The position numbers and the translations under genes were made by a program. 64,000 nt of DNA, taken from NCBI GenBank assembly GCA_016721245.1, contig JADKIQ010000024.1:1-64000 (forward strand), read 5' to 3'. Position 1 is the first letter of the stretch, and each line of letters begins with the position of its first letter. The notes under the pieces are model-generated. The model saw nothing but the letters and a program-made list of their open reading frames with translations, was not told where the DNA came from and searched no databases. This DNA is from Sphingobacteriales bacterium (GTDB lineage Bacteria > Bacteroidota > Bacteroidia > Chitinophagales > JADIYW01). This document shows, piece by piece, positions 52,958-63,997 of this stretch.

Positions 52958-55900
52958 ATGAAAAAGTTGCTTTTAATTTTATTGACCATTTTAAATATAT
53001 TCTGTTTTGCTAAAACAAATATTGACAGCAGAATTGACTATGTAAAAAATAACGGACAATGGGAAACGCCGGTATTATTCAAAGCTGACTTACATGGCGG
53101 CTGGGTATTTCTGGAAAAAAATGCATTAACCTATAAATTTCTAGAAAATACGCATCTGCATGCCGCAAAAGAAAAAAAAACAGGAGATAACAACTCGGTA
53201 ATAAAAGGTCATGTATATAAAATAAAATGGCTGAATGCAAATATTGATTCGAAAGTGTCGGAAAGCGACCAACAACCATATTACAATAATTATTTTATCG
53301 GAAACAACGAAAGTAAATGGCAATCCAAGGTTGGCATTTACAAAACCATTAATTACAATAATATCTATCAAAATATTGATTTCAAAATATACAGTGAAGC
53401 CTCTACGATGAAATCAGATTACATCATTCACAAAAACGGAAATGTACAGGATTTAAAATTTCGATATGATGGTGTGGATGCAATTGCAGTAGAAAAAAAC
53501 GGACAGTTAAAAATTACCACTTCCATAAATACCGTTTATGAATTAAAGCCTTATGCTTACCAAATTATTAATGGCGAACAAAAAGAAGTGGCTTGTAATT
53601 ACAAACTCAATAATTCTGATTTATCTTTTGAATTACCCAACGGATATAATAAAGATGCCGATTTAATAATTGACCCAACCTTAGTGTTTTCAACTTATTC
53701 CGGAAGTTTCTCAGACAACTGGGGTTCTTCTGCTACACATGATAATGCAGGCAATATGTTTTTGGGCGGTATTGCCTTAGGCTCTTCCTATCCAGCTACA
53801 ACCGGTGCTTTTCAAACAAGTTTTGCCGGTGGTTCAGGTAACGAACCTTCAGATATTGCCATTACAAAATTCAGCAGCAATGGAACAACAAAATTATATT
53901 CTACTTATTTAGGTGGTAGTTCCAATGAATTATTAGCCAGTTTAATCTGTACTCCTGCCAATGAACTGGTGGCTGTTATGACAACCAGCTCTACGGATTT
54001 TCCTACAACAGCAAATGCCTATGACAGATCGTTTAACGGAGGGTCGCCTCTCATTGCCTATGATATTAATTTACCAAATGGCTCCGATTTGGCGGTTACA
54101 AAACTGAATGCTGCCGGTTCTGCTTTAATTGGTTCTACTTTTTTAGGTGGTTCCGGAAATGATGGCACCAATTTAGATGATGCAACTGCATTCAATTATG
54201 GGGATGAATCCAGAAGTGATGTTGCACTGGATAATGCAGGAAACATATATGTTACTTCCACCACAACTTCTACAAATATTCCAAACACAACAGGAAAAGC
54301 ACAAGCCAGCTATGGTGGCGGCTCCTCTGATGGGTTACTGGCAAAATTCAACTCTAATCTTTCTTCATTAACATGGGCAACTTATTTTGGAGGCTCTCAG
54401 GCTGATGCATCATATAGTATGGCGCTTGATAAGAATAATAATATTTTCATATGCGGTGGAACAGGCAGTACTAATTTACCTGGCCGAGCAAATGGTTTAA
54501 ATACTACATACAAAGGTGGGACCACTGACGGATTTATTGCAAAATTTGACAACAACGGAAACAGTATTCTGGCTTCCACCTATCTTGGAACTGGTGATTA
54601 CGATCAGGCGTACATTATGGACTTAGACAATAGCGATAATATTTATGTATTCGGTCAAACTTTAGGTATTTATCCGGTTACATCTGGTGTGTATTCAAAT
54701 TCTAATGCACCACAGTTTATTCACAAATTAAACAATGCCTTAAATACCACTTCTTTTTCTACAGTTTTTGGAAGTGTAAATGCAAGTACCATAAATATTA
54801 CTCCAACTGCTTTATTGGTAGATGTATGCAGCAATATCTATGCAGTTGGGTGGGGAGGTAATAATGTAAATTACAGTGGAAATACTTTTGATATGCCTGT
54901 AACTAATGACGCACTAAAAAGTATAACGGATGGAAATGATTTTTATTTAATTAATTTAAGTGCTAACGCCACTACACTTAAATACGCTACTTACTTTGGT
55001 GAAAGTGGCGGCGTTGGTGACCACGTAGACGGCGGCACCAGCAGATTTGATAAAAATGGAATTGTATACGAAGCGGTTTGTGCAAGCTGTGGCGGCTCGA
55101 ACTCTTTCCCTGTTACCTCTGGTGTTGCAGGCCCGAATAACAATGCCTCCAACTGTAACATGGCCGGTTTCAAATTCAGATTCGACTTAAACGGATTGCA
55201 GATAATTACTGCAACGGCAAATCCATCCAGCGGGTGCGCACCATTAGCAGTTAATTTCACCTACACTGCTACGCAACCAGGTACTCAATATTTCTGGGAT
55301 TTTGGAGATGGGGTAACATCAACTACTCAATTTCCATCACATACATATACCGTTGGAGGAACATACACTGTTCGATTTATTTTAAGAGATCCACAGAACT
55401 GTAATCCTGTGGATTCTACCACATTAACGGTAACTGTTGGATTAAGAAAAACATCTACTGTTAACAGAACGATTTGCCAGGGGCAATCAGTTACAGTGGG
55501 TAATCAAACTTTCTCCACTAATGGCACCTTTAATATAACCTTTCAAACACCCGGTAATTGCGATTCAATTGTAACATTAAACCTTACTGTTACTAACAGA
55601 ATTATAAATAATATTTCAAGAGAAATTTGTCAGGGACAAAGTATAATCGTAGGAAATCACACGTATATTCAAACAGGAAATTATTCTGATACACTGCGCT
55701 CCAATGCAGGTTGTGATTCTGTCATCAATTTAAATCTGATTGTCAATCCGAATAAAACAGCTGATATTTCGAGAACAATTTGTGAGGGGCAATCAGTTAC
55801 TATAGGTAATCAAACATTTTCAACCACAGGTAATTTTACTGTCAAAATTCAAAGTACAAAAGGATGTGATTCCACCATTAATCTAACGCTAAATGTAAAT

Positions 55901-57349
55901 CCGAAAAAATCGACCACTATTACCAGAACCATTTGTCAGGGACAATCGGTTACTATCGGAAATCAAAGTTTTTCAGCTGCCGGAAATTATGCTGTAACCC
56001 TGCAAAGCGCACAAAGCTGTGATAGTATTGTAAATCTCACGCTAATCGTAAATCCAACTAAAACTAACAACTTACCTAGAACGATTTGCCAGGGTGATTC
56101 TGTGACAGTTGGCAGTCAAACTTTTTACACTTCAGGAAATTATTCCGTTACTCTACAAAGTTCGCAAAGATGTGACAGTATAGTAAATCTCGCACTTACT
56201 GTTAACCCTACCAAAAACACTACATTGACTTATACTGTATGTACAGGCACAGTTATTACCATCGGAAATCAGAGTTTTTCAACTTCCGGAAATTATTCCG
56301 TAACGCTTCAGGCTTCTAGTGGTTGTGACAGTATTGTGAATCTGAATCTGAATGAACGTGATACTTTAACAGAGAATATCAGCAGAACCATTTGTTTAGG
56401 ACAAAATTATGTTGTGGGGAATCAGTCTTTCAATGTGGCCGGAGATTATGTTATTCGATTAAAAGCAACAGCCGGCTGCGACAGTACGGTGAATTTATCC
56501 TTAACGGTTTTGGATACTGCAAGAGAAAACGTAAGCAGAACTATTTGTGAAGGTGATAGCGTTACCATTAGCACAGAGGTATTTAAGACTGCAGGAAACT
56601 ATACCATTTTATTGGCTTCTTCAGCTGGGTGCGATAGTTTGGTTAGTTTATCATTAAGTGTTTTACCAAAAAAATCTTCTGAATTTAGAACTGAAATCTG
56701 CCAGGGAAAATCGGTGACAATTGGCAACCAGACATTTAACGAGGCCGGGAATTATGCTATCAAATTAACTTCATCTGAAGGATGCGATAGTGTTGTAAAT
56801 CTGACTTTAATTGTAAATCCTTTGCCTGTAATAGATGCTGTTTCTGACAGAACATCCGCGCTACCAGACCAACAAATACAATTAGATGTTATAACAACAG
56901 AATCCTTATCCTACAACTGGACACCAGCTGATTTAGTCAGCAATGTAAGTATTCAAAATCCAACGGCATTAATCTCATCACCTACCTGGTTTGTGGTAGC
57001 GGCCACCAATCCAAATACACAATGTATTTCAATTGATTCTGTTTTTGTCGAGCGTGATTTCCTGCCATGCACAAAGGAGAATATTTATATTCCAAACGCA
57101 TTTACACCAAATGGTGACGGCGTGAATGATAAATTCTACATTCGTACCACTATTTTGAAAACTATGCACCTGGAAATATATGACCGCTGGGGACATAAAG
57201 TATTTGAAACTGATGCGGTTACAGATGGCTGGGACGGCAATTACAAAGGACAACCTGCTCAATTTGAAGCGTATGGCTACTATTTAAAAGGTGAATGTGT
57301 ACAAGGTGGGCAAATATCTATTAAGGGAAATGTGACGGTATTAAGATAA
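52958..57349 (+). CDS. Giant surface protein, 9 Ig-like Cys repeats, type B sorting domain
   Basis: 1463 aa. Signal peptide 1-18. The N-terminal region (20-240, NNGQWETPVLFKADLHGGW) is of the DUF7948 kind. It is followed by a beta-propeller-like SBBP repeat region (about 240-750) with repeated NIYVTSTT and GSSNELLAS patterns. PKD domain near 765-828 (YFWDFGDGV). Then nine tandem 51-residue units (about 829-1287) with ICQGQSVTVGNQTF and CDSIVNL; two Cys per unit. The C-terminal type B sorting domain carries PNAFTPNGDGVND. Paralogue of the next gene. Confidence 0.9.
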   Translation: MKKLLLILLTILNIFCFAKTNIDSRIDYVKNNGQWETPVLFKADLHGGWVFLEKNALTYKFLENTHLHAAKEKKTGDNNSVIKGHVYKIKWLNANIDSKVSESDQQPYYNNYFIGNNESKWQSKVGIYKTINYNNIYQNIDFKIYSEASTMKSDYIIHKNGNVQDLKFRYDGVDAIAVEKNGQLKITTSINTVYELKPYAYQIINGEQKEVACNYKLNNSDLSFELPNGYNKDADLIIDPTLVFSTYSGSFSDNWGSSATHDNAGNMFLGGIALGSSYPATTGAFQTSFAGGSGNEPSDIAITKFSSNGTTKLYSTYLGGSSNELLASLICTPANELVAVMTTSSTDFPTTANAYDRSFNGGSPLIAYDINLPNGSDLAVTKLNAAGSALIGSTFLGGSGNDGTNLDDATAFNYGDESRSDVALDNAGNIYVTSTTTSTNIPNTTGKAQASYGGGSSDGLLAKFNSNLSSLTWATYFGGSQADASYSMALDKNNNIFICGGTGSTNLPGRANGLNTTYKGGTTDGFIAKFDNNGNSILASTYLGTGDYDQAYIMDLDNSDNIYVFGQTLGIYPVTSGVYSNSNAPQFIHKLNNALNTTSFSTVFGSVNASTINITPTALLVDVCSNIYAVGWGGNNVNYSGNTFDMPVTNDALKSITDGNDFYLINLSANATTLKYATYFGESGGVGDHVDGGTSRFDKNGIVYEAVCASCGGSNSFPVTSGVAGPNNNASNCNMAGFKFRFDLNGLQIITATANPSSGCAPLAVNFTYTATQPGTQYFWDFGDGVTSTTQFPSHTYTVGGTYTVRFILRDPQNCNPVDSTTLTVTVGLRKTSTVNRTICQGQSVTVGNQTFSTNGTFNITFQTPGNCDSIVTLNLTVTNRIINNISREICQGQSIIVGNHTYIQTGNYSDTLRSNAGCDSVINLNLIVNPNKTADISRTICEGQSVTIGNQTFSTTGNFTVKIQSTKGCDSTINLTLNVNPKKSTTITRTICQGQSVTIGNQSFSAAGNYAVTLQSAQSCDSIVNLTLIVNPTKTNNLPRTICQGDSVTVGSQTFYTSGNYSVTLQSSQRCDSIVNLALTVNPTKNTTLTYTVCTGTVITIGNQSFSTSGNYSVTLQASSGCDSIVNLNLNERDTLTENISRTICLGQNYVVGNQSFNVAGDYVIRLKATAGCDSTVNLSLTVLDTARENVSRTICEGDSVTISTEVFKTAGNYTILLASSAGCDSLVSLSLSVLPKKSSEFRTEICQGKSVTIGNQTFNEAGNYAIKLTSSEGCDSVVNLTLIVNPLPVIDAVSDRTSALPDQQIQLDVITTESLSYNWTPADLVSNVSIQNPTALISSPTWFVVAATNPNTQCISIDSVFVERDFLPCTKENIYIPNAFTPNGDGVNDKFYIRTTILKTMHLEIYDRWGHKVFETDAVTDGWDGNYKGQPAQFEAYGYYLKGECVQGGQISIKGNVTVLR

Positions 57350-57395
57350 ATTTAGATTTTTTTCTGTAAAATTTTAACATACTGTTCAAAACTGC

Positions 57396-57403
57396 TATAT
57401 TTG
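57396..57403 (+). promoter_or_regulatory. Promoter -7 element (TATATTTG)
   Basis: Exact TAnnTTTG match in the 190-nt gap between the two paralogous giants, 136 nt before ATG 57539. Leaves an AT-rich leader with a 19-codon reading at 57416 that is probably not a gene. Confidence 0.5.
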
Positions 57404-57538
57404 CATTTAAATACCATGAAACTTTTAAAATCTAGTTTTCATAATCTCCCTATAAATTATAAGTATTTTTTTTAAAATTAATGATTGTTACTGACAACTG
57501 TCTTTAACTTTATCAGCTATCAAAAAAACAATAAAACG

Positions 57539-60500
57539 ATGAATAAATTTACATTTTTTACCTTTTTGTTATTCTTAAGTAACAGCTTTCTGTCCTATTC
57601 AAAACCAAGTTACAATAACAATCTTGAATTTGTTCAAAATGCAGGACAGTGGGAATCACCAGTAAAATATAAAGCTGATTTACATGGCGGATGGTTGTTT
57701 CTGGAGAACAACACACTTACTTATTTATTTCAGGAAAGCTTACACGACAAAGCACACGGCGAAAAACAGCCTAAATATCTGGATGTAAACAATGCTAAAG
57801 TAACGAATCCTAATTATTTAGAAAGCAATGAAAAAATTATCAAAGGACATGCTTACAAAGTAAAATGGCTAAATGCCAATACAAATCCTGTAATCGAACA
57901 AGAAAAAATACAGAGTTATTACAATAATTACTTTATCGGAAGTGATGTATCTAAATGGAAATCAAACGTGCCGGTATGCAAAGTATTAAAATACAACAAT
58001 GTTTACGATAATATAGATTTTAAGATTTACAGCGAAGACCAAAATTTTAAAAGTGATTATATTGTTCATAGAAACGGAAAAGTAACTGATATACAATTTA
58101 AATATGACGGTGTTGATGATATAGCAGTACTAAGCGATGGAAGACTAAAAATAACAACATCTATAAACACTGTTTATGAATTAAAACCATATTCATATCA
58201 AATAATTAATAATCAGGAAAAAGAAATTGCCTGTAGCTATTCACTTAAGAACAATGTATTAACATTTAATATTCCAAAGTATAACAAAGAATATGATTTA
58301 ATAATTGATCCATCTCTCATATTCTCCACATATTCTGGAAGTAATGCAGACAACTGGGGTTCATCATCAACGAATGATGCACAAGGTAATATGTTCTTAG
58401 GTGGTATTGCATTAGCATCTGGATATCCAAGTACTGTAGGTGCATTTCAAACTACTTTTGGTGGAGGTTCCGGATCCAACTTAACAGATGTTGTCATAAC
58501 AAAATTCAACAGCACAGGCAGTGCCAGAATCTATTCCACATATCTGGGCGGTAGTTCAAATGAATTATTACAAAGTTTGTATTGTACACAGCAAAATGAA
58601 TTAATTATACTTTCTACAACCAGCTCTACCAATTTCCCAACATCTGCCAGCGGATATGACAAAACACATAATGGCGGCGCCAGTACGTCTGCACTATTGG
58701 CAAGTATATCATTTCCAAATGGTTCGGATATTGCTGTTACAAAACTAAACGCTGCGGGTTCTGCATTAATCGGCTCTACATTTTTTGGTGGATCGGGAAC
58801 AGATGGATTAAGTTTAAACACTACCTTGGTTAATAATTACGGTGACGATTCCCGTGGTGATATTGCCGTTGATAATTCGGGAAATATTTATATTGTTTCA
58901 ACCACAACATCCACTAATATTCCGGGAACCACAGGAAAAGCACAACCAACAAATGCCGGTTCATCTGATGGTGTTATCGCACAATTTAATTCAAATTTAT
59001 CTGCATTAAACTGGTCTACATATTACGGTGGTTCTGGTGCAGATGCAGCTTACAGTTTGTCTTTAGATGCCGCTAATAACATATTTGTGTGTGGTGGTAC
59101 GCTTAGTAACAATATACCTGGTCGTACAGCCGGTTTAAACACAGCATTCATCGGTGGTTCTGCGGATGGATATGTTGCGAAATTAAATCCAACTGCAACA
59201 ACAGTGTCTGCTGCCACCTACTTAGGAACATCATCATTTGATGAGGCCTATATAATGGATTTGGACAAAAATGATAACGTGTACATTTTTGGGCAAACAC
59301 TTGGTGCATATCCTGTAACGGCTGGAACTTACAGCAATACCGGAGGAAAGCAGTTTATACATAGATTAAACAACAATCTGAATGCAACAGGATATTCTAC
59401 AGTATTTGGTACAACCAATTACCAGTATGTAAATATATCACCTACTGCATTGTTAGTTGATATTTGCAGTAATGTGTATGCCGTAGGCTGGGGTGGCGGT
59501 ATAAATTTTGATGACTTCCCAAATGGTGGAAATACCAATAATATGCCGACCACCGCAGACGCATATAAGTCTAATACAGATGGAAAAGATTTTTATTTGA
59601 TAAACTTAGGTACTAATGCATCTAGTTTAAAATATGCAACTTACTTTGGAGAGCAAGGTGCCGGTACAGAAGGTGACCACGTAGATGGTGGAACCAGCAG
59701 ATTTGATAAAAATGGTGTTATTTATGAAGCAGTGTGTGCCAGCTGCGGAGGAACGGATGGCTTTCCGACAACTGCAGGTGCATACAGTAACACTAATAAT
59801 TCTTCAAATTGTAATATGGCCGGATTTAAATTCAAATTCGATTTACCTTCTTTGCAAATAACGGGTTTAATTGGTGTTCCTTCACTTATTTGTGCGCCAC
59901 AAACATTAAATTTTTCTTACACAACTACTACCACACCTGTTACGGTAAAATGGTATTTTGGGGATGGTGATTCTTCTGTCTTAAATTCTCCTGCACATAC
60001 TTATCTTACTGCAGGAACTTATACCATTACGTTAAAAGTATTTGATCCAACAAATTGCAATCCGGTTGATTCTTTTAAAACCACTATAAATGTACTGCCT
60101 AAAAAAACTACAAATTTAGTTCGGGTAATTTGCCAGGGTGAATCTGTGACTGTAGGAACTCAAACATTCTCAAACACAGGAAATTTTGTGGTTGTATTAC
60201 AATCTTCTCAGGGTTGCGACTCCACGGTAAATTTAAACCTTACGGTTAATCCAAAAAAGACAACAACTTTAAACAGAGAAATTTGTCAAGGTCAAAGCGT
60301 TACGGTGGGTTCTCAAACATTTAATACACCGGGAACATTTACTGTAACCTTACAAACATCGAATTTTTGTGATTCAGTAGTTACTTTAAATCTGGTGGTT
60401 AATCCAACAAAAACCAATACGATTACACGAACTATTTGTCAGGGTCAATCTGTTACAGTTGGTACGCAAACGTTTAATACAAACGGAACCTTTGTTGTTA

Positions 60501-63500
60501 ACTTATTAACCTCAAAGTTATGTGACTCTATTGTAACTTTAAATTTAACCGTTAACCCGACAAAAACAACCCAAATAACCAGAAGCATTTGTCAGGGACA
60601 ATCGGTTACTGTAGGAACACAGACGTTTAACACAAACGGAACATTTGTCATAAACTTACAAACAAGTGAGCGATGCGATTCAATTGTAACTTTAAACTTA
60701 ACCGTTAATCCTGTCAAAACAACTAACCTTGTCAGAAGTATTTGCCAAGGTCAAACTTTTACAATTGGAAATCAAACTTTTTCTTCATCAGGTAATTATT
60801 CTGTTACATTACAATCTTCACAATTATGTGATTCAGTTGTAAATTTAAATTTAACTGTAACAGCAAGAATAATAAATAATATATCCAGAAGTATTTGTGA
60901 GGGTCAATCTTTTACGGTTGGAACTAAAAATTACACACAAACAGGAAATTATTCAGATACGCTGAGATCCGGAGCAGGTTGCGACTCAGTGGTAAATCTT
61001 AATTTGACCGTAAATCCAATAAAAACAACAAATCTATTCAGAACCATCTGCCAGGGTGAGTCTGTAACGGTTGGCACTCAGACTTTCAATACGAATGGTG
61101 TTTTTACAATTCGGTTGACCACAACCCAAACATGTGACTCCATTGTAACTTTAAATCTTACAGTAAACCCGACTAAGACAACTTCGTTAACCAGAGTAGT
61201 TTGTCAGGGTGAATCTGTAACAGTGGGAAATCAAACATTCAATGCCTCAGGTTCATACACAGTCATTTTAAAAACCTCTAAACTTTGTGACTCTACAGTT
61301 ACATTAAACTTGACGGTAAATCCTGTTAAAACAACAAGCATAACAAGAAATATTTGTCAGGGGCAGTCAGTTACTGTTGGAAATCAAGTATTCTCTTCCA
61401 GCGGAAACTACACGGTTGTATTAAAAACATCCGCTAATTGTGATTCTACGGTTAATCTCAACCTGACAGTTACGTCAAGAATAATAAATAATATAACCCG
61501 TGTAATTTGTCAGGGCGAATCTGTTACAGTAGGAAACAGCACCTACAATCAAACAGGAAATTTCACTGATACATTACGCTCCTTAGCTGGTTGTGATTCA
61601 GTGGTGAATTTACAGCTTACCGTTAATCCAAAAAAACAAACCACACTAAACAGAACAATCTGCCAGGGTGAATCTGTAACTGTAGGAAATCAAACATTTA
61701 ATACTACAGGCAGCTTTACCATTCCATTACAAACATCTCAATTTTGTGATTCTACGGTTACCTTAAACTTATTGGTTAATCCTAAAAAGCAAACCACCGT
61801 TAACAGAACAATTTGTCAGGGTGAATCCGTAACCGTGGGAAATCAAACATTTAATACCGCAGGCAGCTTTACGGTAACACTGCAAACTTCTCAATTTTGT
61901 GATTCGGTTGTAACCTTAAATTTAATAGTGAATCCAATTAAAACTACCAACCTTACAAGAGCTATTTGCGAGGGTGAGAGTGTAACAATAGGCAATCAGG
62001 TATTTTCTGCTACAGGTAACTATTCTGTTGTTTTAAAAACATCATTATTTTGCGATTCTACCGTTAACCTGAACCTAACCGTAAATCCGAAGAAAGCAAC
62101 TGTTATAACAGATACCATTTGTCAGGGTGACAGCATTATTGTTGGCACTCAGGTATTCTCGACTACCGGTACATTTGTAGTAAATTTATTGAGTTCAAAA
62201 AATTGCGATTCAACAGTTACGTTAAACTTGTTTATCAATCCTACTAAAACCATAAATCTTCCTCAGGTAATTTGCCTCGGCGATTCTGTGAAAATTGGGA
62301 ATGAAGTTTTCAAATCCGGAGGAAATTACTCAGTCGTTCTGCAAACTTCTAAAGGTTGCGATTCCATAATCAATTTAAATTTAACTGTTTTAGATACAAC
62401 TGTAAATACATTTGTAACAACTATATGCGACGGAGATTCGATCAAAATAGGCAACGAAGTGTTTAGATTTGAAGGCTTATATACTGTTAAATTGAAATCT
62501 ACATTTGGTTGCGACAGTACTATAATTCTTGATTTAAGAATTAAACCGACACAGATTGTAAATATAAATCAGACTATATGTGAGGGTGAAAGTTATACGG
62601 TAGGAAACCAGTCATTCTCTACACCTGGCTTATTTTCGGTTGTATTACAAACATCACGTGGCTGTGATTCGATAGTCAACTTAGATTTAAAAGTAAACCC
62701 GAGCACCAGAACAAATATCTTCAGAATTATTTGTCAAGGGGAAAGCTTTACAGTGGGTAACGAAGAATTCACCGAATCCGGAAATTATGCTGTAACCTTG
62801 CAAACCCAATTTGGTTGCGATTCTGTTGTAAATTTAGATTTGCAAGTAAATCCTATTAAACTAACAGAATTAAAAGAATCAATCTGCAGAGGTCAGTCTA
62901 TTTCAGTAGGAAGTCAGGTATTTAGTGAAAGCGGACAATATACCGTTAATCTGCAAACATCAGAAAGTTGCGACTCTATCGTAAATTTAGATTTAACAGT
63001 CACTGAACCTGTAACCAATAACATCAGCTTTAAGTTATGCCAAGGCGATGCCTATTCCGTTGGTGATAGTGTTTATACAAAAACAGGAAATTACACTAAT
63101 ATTTTAGAAGCGGCATCCGGCTGTGATTCCATTGTAAATCTAAGCTTGATTGTAGATGAGAATACTGCTACAAATCTAAATAAAATCCTATGTGAAGGTG
63201 ATTCTGTAACCATAGGTAATCAAACTTTTAAAATAAGTGGTATTTATCAGGTTGTTTTGGAAAACAGTAATGGGTGTGATTCTACCGTAAATTTAAACCT
63301 AACAGTAAACAGTATTTCCACAACAAGTGTAACAAAAAATATTTGTAGTGGTGAAAACTTTATTGTAGGGAATGAAACATTTACAGAAACAGGGGAATAT
63401 ACAATAGTATTGCAAAATACTACAGGATGTGATTCTACCGTTCTCCTTAACTTAATTGTCAACAACTTACCATCCATTGACGCAACAGCAGATCAGCCGG

Positions 63501-63997
63501 TTGTTAATATCGGACAACAAGTACAATTAGGTGTATTAACAAGCGAAGCTTTAAATTACAACTGGACACCTGCTGATATAGTAAGCAATCCTGCCATACA
63601 AAACCCAACAGCGGTTTTATCGCAGTCTACATGGTTTTATGTTACGGCAACAAATAGACAAACCAGTTGCAGCTTTACAGACTCGGTATTTGTAGAATTA
63701 AACGAAGTGACATGTAGCAAAGAAAATATCTTTATTCCAAATGCATTTACACCAAATGGTGATGGTATTAATGATTTATTTATTCCTCGATCATCTATCA
63801 TCTTAAAATCAATGAAATTAATTATAATTGACAGATGGGGAAATCAGGTATTTGAAAGCACAGACATCACTGTTGGTTGGGACGGAAATTACAAAGGCCA
63901 ACCAGCAACGGTGGATTCTTACGGTTACTACTTTGTTGGCGAATGCTCTCAAGGAGAAAAAATCACTATAAAAGGAAATGTATCCTTGTTGAGATAA
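57539..63997 (+). CDS. Giant surface protein, 22 Ig-like Cys repeats, type B sorting domain
   Basis: About 2152 aa from ATG 57539 (MNKFTFFTFLLFLSNSFLSY, signal peptide). An upstream frame to 57485 has no clear start. Same plan as the preceding gene: DUF7948-like head (NAGQWESPVKYKADLHGGW), SBBP-like propeller, PKD near residues 796-850 (KWYFGDGDSSV). Then 22 units of 51 residues (about 852-1974) and a type B sorting domain (PNAFTPNGDGIND ... KGNVSLLR). Exported by the type IX system and probably a fibre-like adhesin. Unlike the lower-copy paralogue, several units here are nearly identical, showing recent expansion. Confidence 0.92.
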   Translation: MNKFTFFTFLLFLSNSFLSYSKPSYNNNLEFVQNAGQWESPVKYKADLHGGWLFLENNTLTYLFQESLHDKAHGEKQPKYLDVNNAKVTNPNYLESNEKIIKGHAYKVKWLNANTNPVIEQEKIQSYYNNYFIGSDVSKWKSNVPVCKVLKYNNVYDNIDFKIYSEDQNFKSDYIVHRNGKVTDIQFKYDGVDDIAVLSDGRLKITTSINTVYELKPYSYQIINNQEKEIACSYSLKNNVLTFNIPKYNKEYDLIIDPSLIFSTYSGSNADNWGSSSTNDAQGNMFLGGIALASGYPSTVGAFQTTFGGGSGSNLTDVVITKFNSTGSARIYSTYLGGSSNELLQSLYCTQQNELIILSTTSSTNFPTSASGYDKTHNGGASTSALLASISFPNGSDIAVTKLNAAGSALIGSTFFGGSGTDGLSLNTTLVNNYGDDSRGDIAVDNSGNIYIVSTTTSTNIPGTTGKAQPTNAGSSDGVIAQFNSNLSALNWSTYYGGSGADAAYSLSLDAANNIFVCGGTLSNNIPGRTAGLNTAFIGGSADGYVAKLNPTATTVSAATYLGTSSFDEAYIMDLDKNDNVYIFGQTLGAYPVTAGTYSNTGGKQFIHRLNNNLNATGYSTVFGTTNYQYVNISPTALLVDICSNVYAVGWGGGINFDDFPNGGNTNNMPTTADAYKSNTDGKDFYLINLGTNASSLKYATYFGEQGAGTEGDHVDGGTSRFDKNGVIYEAVCASCGGTDGFPTTAGAYSNTNNSSNCNMAGFKFKFDLPSLQITGLIGVPSLICAPQTLNFSYTTTTTPVTVKWYFGDGDSSVLNSPAHTYLTAGTYTITLKVFDPTNCNPVDSFKTTINVLPKKTTNLVRVICQGESVTVGTQTFSNTGNFVVVLQSSQGCDSTVNLNLTVNPKKTTTLNREICQGQSVTVGSQTFNTPGTFTVTLQTSNFCDSVVTLNLVVNPTKTNTITRTICQGQSVTVGTQTFNTNGTFVVNLLTSKLCDSIVTLNLTVNPTKTTQITRSICQGQSVTVGTQTFNTNGTFVINLQTSERCDSIVTLNLTVNPVKTTNLVRSICQGQTFTIGNQTFSSSGNYSVTLQSSQLCDSVVNLNLTVTARIINNISRSICEGQSFTVGTKNYTQTGNYSDTLRSGAGCDSVVNLNLTVNPIKTTNLFRTICQGESVTVGTQTFNTNGVFTIRLTTTQTCDSIVTLNLTVNPTKTTSLTRVVCQGESVTVGNQTFNASGSYTVILKTSKLCDSTVTLNLTVNPVKTTSITRNICQGQSVTVGNQVFSSSGNYTVVLKTSANCDSTVNLNLTVTSRIINNITRVICQGESVTVGNSTYNQTGNFTDTLRSLAGCDSVVNLQLTVNPKKQTTLNRTICQGESVTVGNQTFNTTGSFTIPLQTSQFCDSTVTLNLLVNPKKQTTVNRTICQGESVTVGNQTFNTAGSFTVTLQTSQFCDSVVTLNLIVNPIKTTNLTRAICEGESVTIGNQVFSATGNYSVVLKTSLFCDSTVNLNLTVNPKKATVITDTICQGDSIIVGTQVFSTTGTFVVNLLSSKNCDSTVTLNLFINPTKTINLPQVICLGDSVKIGNEVFKSGGNYSVVLQTSKGCDSIINLNLTVLDTTVNTFVTTICDGDSIKIGNEVFRFEGLYTVKLKSTFGCDSTIILDLRIKPTQIVNINQTICEGESYTVGNQSFSTPGLFSVVLQTSRGCDSIVNLDLKVNPSTRTNIFRIICQGESFTVGNEEFTESGNYAVTLQTQFGCDSVVNLDLQVNPIKLTELKESICRGQSISVGSQVFSESGQYTVNLQTSESCDSIVNLDLTVTEPVTNNISFKLCQGDAYSVGDSVYTKTGNYTNILEAASGCDSIVNLSLIVDENTATNLNKILCEGDSVTIGNQTFKISGIYQVVLENSNGCDSTVNLNLTVNSISTTSVTKNICSGENFIVGNETFTETGEYTIVLQNTTGCDSTVLLNLIVNNLPSIDATADQPVVNIGQQVQLGVLTSEALNYNWTPADIVSNPAIQNPTAVLSQSTWFYVTATNRQTSCSFTDSVFVELNEVTCSKENIFIPNAFTPNGDGINDLFIPRSSIILKSMKLIIIDRWGNQVFESTDITVGWDGNYKGQPATVDSYGYYFVGECSQGEKITIKGNVSLLR
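60094..63463 (+). repeat. 22 tandem 153-nt coding repeats
   Basis: Twenty-two in-frame units of about 51 codons, each with ICxGxSxxVGxxxF and GCDSxVNLxL. Units 11 and 12 (from about 61625) differ at only a few residues, as do units 3 and 4. The preceding gene has nine units of the same family (about 55441-56820). The unit length is constant, so insertions and deletions happen by whole units. Confidence 0.92.

Noticed and set aside
57416..57475. 19-codon leader peptide before the largest surface protein
   Set aside because: No ribosome-binding site or conserved pattern; it is probably chance in AT-rich leader sequence.
60094..63463. Assembly artefact or collapsed repeat
   Set aside because: Units differ from each other at many positions and remain in frame; nothing shows misassembly, although the true number of units could still be wrong.
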